From contig NZ_JAUTAZ010000001.1 in assembly GCF_030818905.1 (NCBI RefSeq), forward strand, positions 2,604,001 through 2,668,000: a DNA stretch of 64,000 nucleotides, given 5' to 3'. A program made the position numbers and the translations under genes. Of this stretch, positions 7,746 through 15,921 are shown one piece after another (positions within the stretch are counted from its first letter, which is position 1; every line of letters starts with the position of its first letter). This DNA is from Microbacterium sp. SORGH_AS_0888 (GTDB lineage: Bacteria > Actinomycetota > Actinomycetes > Actinomycetales > Microbacteriaceae). Below the pieces are notes generated by a model that worked only from the letters and a program-made list of their open reading frames with translations, was not told the DNA's origin and ran no database searches.

Positions 7746-8027
7746 ATGGCCAAGCGCGTTCCCCCTCCCGAGTGGGCTCCCTACGTCCGCAAGCTCGGTC
7801 TAGAGCTACACCGCCGCCGTATCGAGGCGGGCCTGAGTCAGGAGCAACTGGCAGCCGCAGCAGGCATCACGAGGGCAACGTACGCGCAGCTTGAGAAGGG
7901 GCTGTCACGACCAGAGGTGACGGCGAACCCGTCGCTCTACACGTTGGTGGCACTGAGCAACGTGCTGCACGTCGAGGTAACGGAGCTGATACCGGCGGGG
8001 GCGCCGGATGTGTCAGCTTGGCGGTGA
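7746..8027 (+). CDS. XRE-family helix-turn-helix regulator
   Basis: 93 residues, almost all one HTH_3 domain: RIEAGLSQEQLAAAAGITR forms the first helices, and ATYAQLEKGLSRPE the recognition helix with its conserved glutamate. It is divergent from the surface-protein operon and probably binds the AT-rich region between them. The 3' end overlaps the convergent gene by 15 bases. On integrative elements such proteins are often the target of ImmA/IrrE proteases, and one lies at the left edge of the window. That pairing is only a hypothesis because they are 7 kb apart. Confidence 0.85.
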   Translation: MAKRVPPPEWAPYVRKLGLELHRRRIEAGLSQEQLAAAAGITRATYAQLEKGLSRPEVTANPSLYTLVALSNVLHVEVTELIPAGAPDVSAWR

Positions 8028-9410
8028 GTCCGAGAGAGGCCACGGCCACAGCATGCCTTCCAATTGTTCGCCAGATAACTCAATGACCTCTTGAATTCGC
8101 GAAACAGCTGCCTCCGTCGAGAGCTCAGGCCTTGGCTCGAACCACCATGAACCATCCGCCTTCTGGATTTTCTTCGTCAGCGAGATCACATCGCGAAGGA
8201 AGGAATCTTCTGGCCGAGTCGGAGTGCCCAGAATCTCCTTCGCCAAGAAGGCTGACGTAGCTACCAACCCAAGCAATTCAAGCCTAAGAGCACTCGACCG
8301 ACGTAATCTCGCCCACGAATTTCTCGCGCCCACGAGTCCGGTTGCAAAGACTTCATTCGCCCAAAGGCGTTCGATGATATCAAAATCAGCTTGATGCTTT
8401 GCACTCGACTTGAATTGCAGGAAGCTATCGACTGAATCTCCAATCCTCCGCAGAACTGCCGCTTCGCCTAGCGTATCCGGCCACAGGGACTCGATACGTG
8501 TCCAAAGCTCCCGCAGCCGAAATGTAGCACTCGAAGTGTCTTCGGAGACGCACTTCGTTCCATGAATCCACCATACGATCCGGGCAAAATGAACTAGAGC
8601 TTCCCCGCGCCATTCACGATTCTGGTTCAACCTTCGAAGCGCCCGACGGTGTTGCTCAAGTTGCCAGACTTGACCATAAGACCATGTGAATTCTATCGAG
8701 TTGTGGACCGAGACAACCACGAGCTCGAAGGCCGTGAGGATCTTCGCTAGCTCCCGTTGGTGCATATAGACAAGAACGAGAGCATCACGACGTTTGTCAC
8801 TTGCAAAACGGGGAATGAAAACTTCTTCGTCGATGGCCCGTGGCACATAGCCCTCCTCATCCCCAATATCAGGAGCGTCTTGCTCGGCGCCAAATTCGCT
8901 CGCTCGTTGCCGAACGAGCGCGATCAGTTCAGCCGCAAATTCGTCCAGAAGGGGTGTTATACCACTCGAAGGCTTGCGATCCTCACGAAGATTTGCGACT
9001 GACGTAAGGCCAAAGATCGGAAGTACGTAGGCGCGGCGCAGATCAATGCTTCTCGAGAATGAAGCCTTTGTGTTCTTGAGTTCTTTGCTTCGGAGCTTGG
9101 CTAGCGTGAAACCTTGCGGGTGCCCCGGCACCGGGTCGTCTTCGCGCGGAGCCATACTGTAGCCAAGAAGCACTTTCGCGGCCCAAACTCCCGGTCGCGC
9201 AGTTTCCAGGTCGTCAACCGATTCTACCAATTGCTCAATGGCATTGAAGGTCGATGCGGTTGTCCACGTGATGCCGGAAACGGCCTGTGCGGCAACCTCC
9301 GCGACGACACGATTGAGTTCAGGCAGGTCTTCGACTCTCGTACCGCCGAGGAGGCTACGTACGTCAATGCGGCACGCTTCGATCAGTTCCGCGTCTTCCG
9401 CCCGGCCCAT
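8013..9410 (-). CDS. Hypothetical protein, 465 aa, AT-richer than neighbours
   Basis: I do not recognise this large soluble protein. It is mostly alpha-helical, with acidic and basic clusters, no signal peptide and no obvious nucleotide-binding motif. Tryptophan-rich stretches (FTWSYGQVWQLEQH, IVWWIHGTK, GSWWFEPRPE) stand out. The last could suggest an alpha/alpha-barrel or prenyltransferase-like repeat, but this is weak. Base composition is visibly lower in GC than the flanking genes, pointing to separate acquisition. The start is uncertain: ATG 9410 or TTG 9443, neither with a good ribosome binding site. In this position a defence or accessory function would be plausible, without evidence. 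Confidence 0.65.
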   Translation of the reverse strand: MGRAEDAELIEACRIDVRSLLGGTRVEDLPELNRVVAEVAAQAVSGITWTTASTFNAIEQLVESVDDLETARPGVWAAKVLLGYSMAPREDDPVPGHPQGFTLAKLRSKELKNTKASFSRSIDLRRAYVLPIFGLTSVANLREDRKPSSGITPLLDEFAAELIALVRQRASEFGAEQDAPDIGDEEGYVPRAIDEEVFIPRFASDKRRDALVLVYMHQRELAKILTAFELVVVSVHNSIEFTWSYGQVWQLEQHRRALRRLNQNREWRGEALVHFARIVWWIHGTKCVSEDTSSATFRLRELWTRIESLWPDTLGEAAVLRRIGDSVDSFLQFKSSAKHQADFDIIERLWANEVFATGLVGARNSWARLRRSSALRLELLGLVATSAFLAKEILGTPTRPEDSFLRDVISLTKKIQKADGSWWFEPRPELSTEAAVSRIQEVIELSGEQLEGMLWPWPLSDSPPS

Positions 9411-9436
9411 AGGTGAAGTGTAGCGCCGCGATGCTA

Positions 9437-9464
9437 TTGACAATGATTATCGTTATGTTATAAT
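9437..9464 (+). promoter_or_regulatory. Consensus sigma-70-type promoter
   Basis: TTGACA at 9437-9442 and TATAAT at 9459-9464 are exact consensus hexamers separated by 16 bp, unusual in such GC-rich DNA. The spacer contains AATGATTATCGTT, a near-palindrome that resembles iron or zinc regulator (Fur/Zur) half-sites. Transcription would start near 9471, just upstream of the gene at 9503. Confidence 0.7.
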
Positions 9465-9502
9465 ACGCACTGGAGGTGGCTCCTCATCGAAAGGAGCCCA
9501 CC

Positions 9503-9943
9503 TTGGCTCACATGAAGGATTACCGACTGGCCTACCAGTCGGATTGGGACCCAGCCAAGTGGTTCATCTACTGGCTGACAGCAGAAGACGGCAAGGAAAT
9601 CGCGAACACCGTCATCGGACGGGAACTGCAGGCGGGCAAGCAGCCCACCTGCATCCTGGACTACCTGCTCGGCTGGCTGATCGAAGGTAACGCCGTGTTG
9701 TCCTGCCCGACGTACGAGACCTGGCTCCTCGCAGTCATCAGCATCGCCGACCAACTCCGACGTGATCGCTTCGGACGCGACTACGCGGACGAGAACGGCG
9801 ACTGGACCCAGGACGAGATCAAGAACTACACCAAGGGACTGGTCGACCTATCGGTCCCGTTGCTGGACGACGAGCTGGAACTCAGTCACCCGGCACTCGA
9901 CAGGAACACCTACGACCGAGCACGTGCTGCCACTTTGAGGTAA
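9503..9943 (+). CDS. Hypothetical protein, 146 aa, under a strong promoter
   Basis: The protein starts with TTG 9503 (LAHMKDYRLAYQS) because AAGGAG ends six bases before it; ATG 9512 and GTG 9476 are in frame but worse placed. It is a soluble, acidic protein rich in Trp and Tyr, with no motif I can name. It reads as a compact helical domain (ELQAGKQPTCILDYLLGWL, ISIADQLRRDRFGRDY). It is first in a run of small plus-strand genes and the only one with a consensus promoter and a clear intrinsic terminator after it, so it is likely transcribed alone at a high level. Confidence 0.65.
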   Translation: MAHMKDYRLAYQSDWDPAKWFIYWLTAEDGKEIANTVIGRELQAGKQPTCILDYLLGWLIEGNAVLSCPTYETWLLAVISIADQLRRDRFGRDYADENGDWTQDEIKNYTKGLVDLSVPLLDDELELSHPALDRNTYDRARAATLR

Positions 9944-9995
9944 CACCGGCTTCGGTCAGCAGCAAGAAGAACGACATTCATCCATCTGAGCCACC

Positions 9996-10033
9996 GCTCC
10001 GTTCCGGACATCCGGAACGGAGCTTTTCCTTTT
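9996..10033 (+). terminator. Intrinsic terminator
   Basis: GCTCCGTTCCGG, loop ACAT, perfect 12-bp complement, then TTTTCCTTTT. This is the best classical rho-independent terminator in the window and closes the 9503-9943 transcript. Confidence 0.85.
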
Positions 10034-10038
10034 CAGAC

Positions 10039-10095
10039 GTCATTTCGACTGTCATCTGCGCACAAATTCACGTCATCTGGACGTCATCTTGTCAT
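10039..10095 (+). repeat. Five GTCAT repeats in 57 bp
   Basis: GTCAT occurs at 10039, 10051, 10072, 10083 and 10091, four of them as CGTCAT or TGTCATCT. They lie directly before the small gene at 10099. They could be regulator binding sites or short iterons; the spacing is irregular. Confidence 0.4.
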
Positions 10096-10098
10096 TGC

Positions 10099-10311
10099 TT
10101 GGAGCATCACCCACACGGCGAGTACGTCTTGTATCAGTTGATCAGCTCCGAGCCGCCCGGGCGGCACCACCGCACCACAAAGCTCCGTATTGAGGCCGAC
10201 ATGTTGATTTTCGATTTTGACGATGAACGCGATGCCATCACCGCCATTCTACGCAAGTACGGCGTGACCGAAGAGGCGATTAAGGACTTCTTCGAGCCGT
10301 ACCCGAACTAA
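10099..10311 (+). CDS. Small hypothetical protein, 70 aa
   Basis: A TTG-started frame giving an acidic protein (IFDFDDERDAITAILRKYG, EEAIKDFFEPYPN). There is no strong ribosome binding site, so the start is uncertain. The codon-position bias supports coding. It is followed closely by the gene at 10375, and no family is recognised. Confidence 0.45.
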   Translation: MEHHPHGEYVLYQLISSEPPGRHHRTTKLRIEADMLIFDFDDERDAITAILRKYGVTEEAIKDFFEPYPN

Positions 10312-10374
10312 CCACCCGGGGTCGGCTCGACGGCACAGAACCGGGTCGACCCCTCTCAAAGAGAGGAAACACCA

Positions 10375-10668
10375 ATGTCAGACATCATGCGCTCCCTCGG
10401 CGGCAACCAGCTTCCAATGTGGTCGAACAGTCCGAACGCCCGCCTTGCTCGTCGTGAAATCGAACGGATCACGTTGAACAGCATCGTGACCGCGGCGGCG
10501 ATCCAGCAGGACGCCAACCTCGTTCGCATCGGCATGAATGAAGCAGCACGGCTGCTCGTTGAAGCCGAAGGGCACGCCACGCGAAACCCTAGCGGAGCAG
10601 CGCTGTTCGGCCGGATGCTCACCGCGTTCGGGGAGCGAACGATGTCCCGCCTCGATCAAGGGCTGTAG
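10375..10668 (+). CDS. Small hypothetical protein, 97 aa
   Basis: Starts at ATG 10375 behind AGAGAGGAAACACC, a good site. It is a helical soluble protein with a conserved-looking middle (REIERITLNSIVTAAAIQQD), likely coiled-coil or DNA-associated. It is first of a plus-strand series of small genes (10375, 10671, 10924, 11390) leading into the coupling ATPase, so it may belong to the transfer module. Function unknown. Confidence 0.6.
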   Translation: MSDIMRSLGGNQLPMWSNSPNARLARREIERITLNSIVTAAAIQQDANLVRIGMNEAARLLVEAEGHATRNPSGAALFGRMLTAFGERTMSRLDQGL

Positions 10669-10670
10669 TC

Positions 10671-10916
10671 GTGTCTCCCTGGCTGATAGTTGGACCGCTA
10701 ATCGGCGCATCGCCGTTCTTTGTAGTCCTCGGCTTCCATTTCGTGAACTGGCTCGAAAGGTTACCGGAGTCAAGGCGCGAGCAACTGCAAAAGCGGTTGG
10801 ACCTGGAACTGCGTGGCGTTGAGATGCGGGCAGCCCGGATCGCCGATGCTATCCGAATGGACGCCCAGCAGGTCAGCGAGCAAATGGAACGTCAGGCCCG
10901 GAAGCTTCGGGAGTAG
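10671..10916 (+). CDS. Small membrane-anchored coiled-coil protein
   Basis: 81 residues starting with GTG two bases after the preceding stop. One N-terminal hydrophobic span (about residues 4-24) is followed by a charged helix (ESRREQLQKRLDLELRGVE and onward) that could form a coiled coil. It would be anchored in the membrane with a cytoplasmic tail. Position in the transfer module suggests a role in the mating or partition apparatus; this is inference. Confidence 0.55.
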   Translation: MSPWLIVGPLIGASPFFVVLGFHFVNWLERLPESRREQLQKRLDLELRGVEMRAARIADAIRMDAQQVSEQMERQARKLRE

Positions 10917-10923
10917 GTGAACC

Positions 10924-11112
10924 ATGACTGACAACTCGCCAGGGCTGGCGAAGCGGTTGTTCTTGCTGGCCCTGGCGGTGTTGTTTCTGGCCTGGGCCAT
11001 CAACACCGCCATCGAACTCATCGCTGCCGTCTGGTGGCAGCTGAGCATCATCGCCGCCGTCATCTTCGTGATCATTGTTGTATTTATCACACTCCGGAAT
11101 CGGTGGCGCTAA
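10924..11112 (+). CDS. Small two-helix membrane protein
   Basis: 62 residues with two hydrophobic segments (about 10-33 and 37-57) and a basic end (TLRNRWR). It starts at ATG 10924 behind GGGAGTAGGTGAACC. It is typical of small membrane proteins beside conjugation ATPases in actinobacterial elements. No family is named. Confidence 0.6.
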   Translation: MTDNSPGLAKRLFLLALAVLFLAWAINTAIELIAAVWWQLSIIAAVIFVIIVVFITLRNRWR

Positions 11113-11389
11113 ACCAGGTCATGATCGGGTGCAGGGCGATGTTCCAGTCGCTGTTGTGAAGTTTTCTACAGTACCGATCGGACAGTTTACGCCGAGGGAA
11201 CTCTTGCCCATACTGTGCCTCGAATTCACAGCGCCTTTTTAGCTGCGGCGCGTGAATCGGGCGTCTCGTTCGCCCCGTAGATCAACTAATCCATTCGTCT
11301 CCTCATCGGCCCCATGGGTCTCGTGAGGCAGTATTCGCGCGCTCCTTGATCGGAGCATCGACGTTTCATCGGCGAGGAAGGGAGGGCAC
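11113..11389. other. Intergenic region before the transfer genes
   Basis: No gene is seen in these 277 bp. They contain AT-rich patches and the palindrome CCGATCGG in CAGTACCGATCGGACAG. An origin of transfer could lie here, since it is directly upstream of the transfer genes, but no known nick-site motif is recognised. Confidence 0.3.
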
Positions 11390-11566
11390 ATGAAAGAGAA
11401 AGAAGAACCAAGGGTTCGTGTACTTGGAACCGAGGATCGACCACCGCGAGACGACATGGCTCTCCGGAAAGTGGCCCGTGCCGTACTCGCCATCGCCGCA
11501 CGACAACTCCGTGAGGAGCCAGCAATGTCCGTGGAGACCGACACCGACGCGGAGGATGAGCAATGA
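11390..11566 (+). CDS. Small charged protein coupled to the transfer ATPase
   Basis: A 58-residue frame starting MKEKEEPRVRVLGTEDR. The ribosome binding site GAAGGGAGGG is excellent. Its TGA overlaps the ATG of the ATPase gene (ATGA), so translation is coupled. The middle (ALRKVARAVLAIAARQL) is a basic amphipathic helix, and the tail is acidic (DTDAEDEQ). Such small proteins may be accessory DNA-binding or ATPase-modulating factors; here that is a guess from position. Confidence 0.6.
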   Translation: MKEKEEPRVRVLGTEDRPPRDDMALRKVARAVLAIAARQLREEPAMSVETDTDAEDEQ

Positions 11567-13716
11567 GAACCCCACCTCCACTCGTGTGGCGGCAACTCAT
11601 CGTCAAGCGACCTCTCGACGAGGCAACGGCCCTCGAAATGGTTCGGCGGGTCGTCCACGAGGCCACACACGCACACCTGGTCTTTGAACTTCGAGGTGAC
11701 CCGCAGGGTATCCATCTACTGCTCCACGCTCGTGCTGATGTCGTGCACGCCACGACTCGTCTACTTGACGCAGCGGCTGTTGAGGCTCCTGACCGCCACC
11801 CTGCCAGCCATGCACAGGCGGTCACCGTTCGCCCCGCGAATCGGGCGTTCGTCCCCGATGCGCTCACACTCTCGACCAGGGAGTTGTACCGAGCCCTCAG
11901 CGACGTAAAGAACGGGGAGTTCCTTGCACTGCAAGTCGTCGTTGGCCCTCGGCTTCGCGGCGTCACCTTTTCGAAGGATCTCCAGCCCGTCGGCCTCCTC
12001 GATACCCTTCTGGATCGCTCACCGGTTCATCCCGAGCCACTCGTTGCGGAACAGCTTCGAGTGAAGCAGCACGAACCCGGCTTCGCAGCCACCGTCCGGC
12101 TCGGAGCTACTGCTGATTCGCCGGAACGAACAAGAGTGCTCCTCCGTCATCTCCACGCCGCTCTTCGCCGCCTGGAAGCGCCAGGCGTACACCTCAGAGT
12201 TCACGGGTCGTCTCCGCGGTCGTTCGATGACGCAACCCGCCCGCTCCTGTGGCCACTCCGGCTAACCGTTCGCGAGGCAGCAGCTCTTAGCGGCCTTCCC
12301 ATAGGGGATGAACTTCCAGGGCTTCCCCCACTGCACCCTGTTCAGCTCGCGCCGACGATCACTATGCCGACGGGGAAGAACAGGCTCGTGCTTGCGCACT
12401 CAACCGCACCGGGCCACTCCGAGCCGATCACACTCGGTGACGACGCGGTGCTACGGGGTATCGCCCTCCTAGGGCCGGTCGGCGTCGGGAAGTCCGACGC
12501 CGCCGCTCAGCTCGTCGTCCAGTGGGTGAATCAGGGCAAAGCCGCCCTGGTGCTGGAACCAAAGGTCGATTTGTGCACCTCTATCGCCGCCAGAATCGAG
12601 CCGGAGCAGCGTGACCGACTGGTATACCTCGACCTCTTCTCGGAGGACGGCATCATCGGCCTCAACCCACTGCGTCTGAACGGACGATCCCCGGAAGTCG
12701 TCGTTGACGGGCTCGTAAGCATCTTCAGCTCCGTGCTCTCCGACGTGATCGGCATCACCACGAGGGATCTGCTCAATGCCGCGCTACTCTCCCTTGTCCA
12801 CTACCCGGGGGCGACGCTGCTCATGCTGCCGCTGCTCCTGTCCGACCCGAAGTTCCGCCGCAAGGTGGTGGCTAACGCGTCGGGCGACGTCTTCCTCCAG
12901 GCGTACTGGGCGGAGTTCGAAGCCAGGAGCGAACAGGCACGGGCGCAACTGGTGGCACCCGTACTCGTGCGACTTCGCCAGCTCCTCCTGCGGCCTTCGT
13001 TCCGCCGTTGCCTCGGCCAAGCCGAGCCGAAGTTCGATGTCCGGCAGGTGTTCGGCAAGGAGAAGAAGGTGCTCCTGGCTCCGCTGCCCAAGGCGCAGCT
13101 CGGTACGCAGGGGGTGGCGCTGCTCGGCTCACTCCTCCTACATGAGGCCTTCGGGGCGATCAACGAGCGGGCCGTGGTTCCGGCGGAGAAGCGGCACCCG
13201 GTCATGGTGACGGTCGACGAGTGGCACCACTTCACCCACGGCACGCAGGACTTCGCCGAAGCCTTGACGTTGTTCCGCGGCTACGGCGCCGGGTTCGTTC
13301 TGGCTAATCAGGTCATGGCACAGCTCACTAAAGAGCTTCGCGAGGTGGTCACCGGCTCCGTCCGCAGCCGGGTGTACTTCCAGCTCGGAGCCGACGATGC
13401 CGTCAGCCTTTCCCGACACTCCCCCGAGCTTGAGGCTATCGATCTCATGAGCCTGGAGCAGTTCCACATCTACGCCGCCCTCTACGAACAGGGAAAGACC
13501 CAGACGTTCGTTTCAGGCCGCACGATCAAGCTGCCTGATCCGCTCGGCGATGCGTCGGAAATCGCGGCCGAGAGCCACCGCCGCTACGGGATCGCCCCAG
13601 AGGAAGTTGACCGCGCCGTCGCGGAACTCTACGACGCCGGTGATGTCACGCCAGGCGATGACGGCAGACCACCACCAGGGATCGGTCGCCGCCCACGTCC
13701 CACCAACAACCTCTAA
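11563..13716 (+). CDS. VirD4/TraG-type conjugative coupling ATPase
   Basis: 717 residues. Walker A GPVGVGKS lies at about 304-311 and Walker B VMVTVDEWHH at about 547-556, the layout of T4SS coupling/TraD-like ATPases of Gram-positive elements. The N-terminal 290 residues form a family-specific domain without a clear membrane span, which is unusual for VirD4 and suggests a membrane partner (the small membrane proteins at 10671 and 10924 are candidates). A conserved arginine-rich segment (LVRLRQLLLRPSFRR) and GYGAGFVLANQVMAQL follow. It should pump DNA during transfer. Translation is coupled to the 58-residue gene before it. The replication-relaxation gene follows within 20 bp. Confidence 0.8.
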   Translation: MRTPPPLVWRQLIVKRPLDEATALEMVRRVVHEATHAHLVFELRGDPQGIHLLLHARADVVHATTRLLDAAAVEAPDRHPASHAQAVTVRPANRAFVPDALTLSTRELYRALSDVKNGEFLALQVVVGPRLRGVTFSKDLQPVGLLDTLLDRSPVHPEPLVAEQLRVKQHEPGFAATVRLGATADSPERTRVLLRHLHAALRRLEAPGVHLRVHGSSPRSFDDATRPLLWPLRLTVREAAALSGLPIGDELPGLPPLHPVQLAPTITMPTGKNRLVLAHSTAPGHSEPITLGDDAVLRGIALLGPVGVGKSDAAAQLVVQWVNQGKAALVLEPKVDLCTSIAARIEPEQRDRLVYLDLFSEDGIIGLNPLRLNGRSPEVVVDGLVSIFSSVLSDVIGITTRDLLNAALLSLVHYPGATLLMLPLLLSDPKFRRKVVANASGDVFLQAYWAEFEARSEQARAQLVAPVLVRLRQLLLRPSFRRCLGQAEPKFDVRQVFGKEKKVLLAPLPKAQLGTQGVALLGSLLLHEAFGAINERAVVPAEKRHPVMVTVDEWHHFTHGTQDFAEALTLFRGYGAGFVLANQVMAQLTKELREVVTGSVRSRVYFQLGADDAVSLSRHSPELEAIDLMSLEQFHIYAALYEQGKTQTFVSGRTIKLPDPLGDASEIAAESHRRYGIAPEEVDRAVAELYDAGDVTPGDDGRPPPGIGRRPRPTNNL

Positions 13717-13734
13717 ACAGGAGACCCCTTCACC

Positions 13735-14718
13735 GTGACCATGAACTCAGAACTAGAACAAGAAGATCAACCGGAAGCGAGAAACGGATCAGCCGATCGC
13801 TCTACCGATCGGCTCCCCCTCGACCTCAGTCGACCCCGCTCAAATACTGCCGAACCAGCCGATCAAGGGATCGACAGTCATGCCTTCGGCATGACGGCAA
13901 CAGCCCAAGCAGGCCGCGTCGGCAAACTGCGGCTCGACGAAATCCGCATGAGCCTGACGGCACGGGACTTCCGCATCATCGCCACCTTGAAACAGCACCG
14001 CTTCCTCAGCACCAGACACATCGAACGATGGCACTTCGCCGACCACGCGACGCCGCTAAGTGGTGCCCGTAGTGCACGCCGCGTCCTCGCGAAACTGAGG
14101 AGCTACGGCATCCTGAGCGCCCTCCCCCGGAACCTCGGCGGCGTCAGCGGTGGATCGTCGCAGCACGTCTGGCACCTGACGCCCGTTGGCGAACGCCTGG
14201 TATCGAGCGGCGAGCCGGACCGACGAGTGCGCGTCCCGTCGACGGCGTTCCTCGAGCACGAACTCGGCATCGCTGACATCCATCTCGACCTCATCGAAGC
14301 CGAGCGGGCCGGAACGCTGCGCCTCATCGACTTCACAACGGAGCCCCGCTGCTGGCGTCCGTTCCCCGGCATCGGCGGGCAGCTCATCACCCTCAAGCCC
14401 GACTTCTTCGCGGTCGTCGCCGCGCACGTGGACTGGGAGACGTTGATCTTCGGGGAGTATGACCGCGCGACGGAGTCGCTCAAGACTATCGTCAAGAAGG
14501 CCGGCGTCTACGAGTCCTACTGGCGAACCGGCATCGAGGAGAAGCGCTCGGGCGGCTTCCCCCAGGTGCTCTGGCTCGCGTCGAGCGAGAGCCGACTCAG
14601 TCGCATCCAGAAGCAGTTGGGACGCACGGCCCGAGTAACGATGGCGCTCCATGCCTTCTCGACGCCCCAGAAGCTCGTCAAGACCCTCACCGCAGAGAGC
14701 GGGGTAGATCATGCCTAG
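13735..14718 (+). CDS. Replication-relaxation family protein
   Basis: 327 residues. The core LTARDFRIIATLKQHRFLST, then ARRVLAKLRSYGIL, VWHLTPVGERL and PSTAFLEHELGIADIHLDL, is the Replic_Relax family. It combines a winged-helix DNA-binding part with a domain containing LKPDFF and EYDRATESLKTI that looks nuclease-like. Members are found beside TraG-like ATPases on actinobacterial plasmids and integrative elements, where they are proposed to act in plasmid replication or relaxation. The GTG 13735 or ATG 13741 start follows ACAGGAGACC. The last 8 bases overlap the methyltransferase gene. No separate classical relaxase (MobA/TraA) is seen, so this protein may supply that function. Confidence 0.8.
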   Translation: MTMNSELEQEDQPEARNGSADRSTDRLPLDLSRPRSNTAEPADQGIDSHAFGMTATAQAGRVGKLRLDEIRMSLTARDFRIIATLKQHRFLSTRHIERWHFADHATPLSGARSARRVLAKLRSYGILSALPRNLGGVSGGSSQHVWHLTPVGERLVSSGEPDRRVRVPSTAFLEHELGIADIHLDLIEAERAGTLRLIDFTTEPRCWRPFPGIGGQLITLKPDFFAVVAAHVDWETLIFGEYDRATESLKTIVKKAGVYESYWRTGIEEKRSGGFPQVLWLASSESRLSRIQKQLGRTARVTMALHAFSTPQKLVKTLTAESGVDHA

Positions 14719-15742
14719 TGAGGATCCACGGCTTCTGATCGGCGATGCCGCCTCGACGCTCAGGACGCTCCCACCCGAGTCCGTCGACATGGTGCTCACC
14801 AGCCCTCCGTACGCCAACGCCCTGCGCGACTACGGCATGGCTGACCAGCTCGGCAACGAGGGGAACGTTCAGGGCTGGGTCGACAACATGCTCCGGGTCG
14901 TCGAGCCACTGAAGGATGTGCTGAAGCCCTCGGGGACGCTCTGGCTCAACGTCGGAGACAGCTACTCTCGAACCCCCGGCAACGGCGCCCCGAAGAAGAG
15001 CCTGCTGCTCGGACCAGAGCGACTCGCGATCGCAATGGTCGAATCGGGCTGGGTACTACGGAACAAGGTCATCTGGGCGAAGCCGAACGGCCTCCCGACC
15101 GCGGTCAACGATCGTCTGCGTAATCAGTGGGAAGTCGTCTACGTCTTCACCAAGTCGCCCACGTACTTCTTCGACCTCGACGCCGTACGTGTGCCGCACC
15201 TCACCCGGCCACCCAAGCGACGAGACACACTCCCCGGACGCACTGGCCCAGACTCGTGGCAAGGCAAGCACGGTGACCGCGGTGACGGCTTGAAGCGCAA
15301 CCGCGCACTCGGCAAGGTCGGGCATGACCTCGGTAAGAATCCGGGCGACGTCTGGATGATCCCGGTCAGTGCGTGGAAGGGGGACCACCATGCCACCTTC
15401 CCCATCACTCTTGCGGAGCAGTGTGTTCGTGCCGGATGTCCTGAGGGGATCTGCGCACTGTGTGGATCCCCATGGAAACGAGGCCTGATCCGAAAGCTCG
15501 GTGCTGCTGCTGTTCGCGGGGCCCTACGTCAGACGTGCGAATGTCCGGACGCGCTTCCTCAACAGGGAGTCGTGCTCGACCCATTCATGGGCTCCGGCAC
15601 GACCGCCATCGCCGCAGAGAACCTTGGCCGTGACTGGCAGGGCATCGAGCTGAACCCCGACTACGCCAAGCTCGCCCTCGCACGCATCGACGGGGCACGC
15701 TCTCTTCGGCTTGAGAAGTCTCCCAAAAGGGGTGCTCACTGA
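14711..15742 (+). CDS. Beta-class DNA methyltransferase (N6-adenine or N4-cytosine)
   Basis: 343 residues. Catalytic motif TSPPYA at 30-35 precedes the SAM-binding DPFMGSGTT at 290-298, the order of beta-class amino-methyltransferases. Between them is a cysteine cluster (CVRAGCPEG, CALCGSPW, CECP) that probably binds zinc and is seen in phage and mobile-element enzymes of this group. It has no adjacent restriction nuclease, so it is an orphan enzyme, likely used for protection of transferred DNA against host restriction or for regulation. It overlaps the previous gene by 8 bases and therefore belongs to the transfer operon. The recognition sequence cannot be read from the protein. Confidence 0.85.
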   Translation: MPSEDPRLLIGDAASTLRTLPPESVDMVLTSPPYANALRDYGMADQLGNEGNVQGWVDNMLRVVEPLKDVLKPSGTLWLNVGDSYSRTPGNGAPKKSLLLGPERLAIAMVESGWVLRNKVIWAKPNGLPTAVNDRLRNQWEVVYVFTKSPTYFFDLDAVRVPHLTRPPKRRDTLPGRTGPDSWQGKHGDRGDGLKRNRALGKVGHDLGKNPGDVWMIPVSAWKGDHHATFPITLAEQCVRAGCPEGICALCGSPWKRGLIRKLGAAAVRGALRQTCECPDALPQQGVVLDPFMGSGTTAIAAENLGRDWQGIELNPDYAKLALARIDGARSLRLEKSPKRGAH

Positions 15743-15921
15743 ACGAAAATTCCATTCACTTGCATATAAATGCGTTTCGTGGTCCACTGACCACGGCACC
15801 AGCCGGAAAGGAGTCAGCCATAGGAACCAATACAACTAACGAGACCAACCACGGGCCGAGGGGCGACCTGCTATGGTCCCGTGATTTCGAGGATGCATCG
15901 ACAAGTGAGGAAGCGCACATC

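Noticed and set aside
15760..15921. Longer recombinase start at TTG 15760
   Set aside because: No ribosome site, and the added 54 residues lack conservation-like features; ATG 15922 is preferred, with the ATA at 15820 noted as an oddity.
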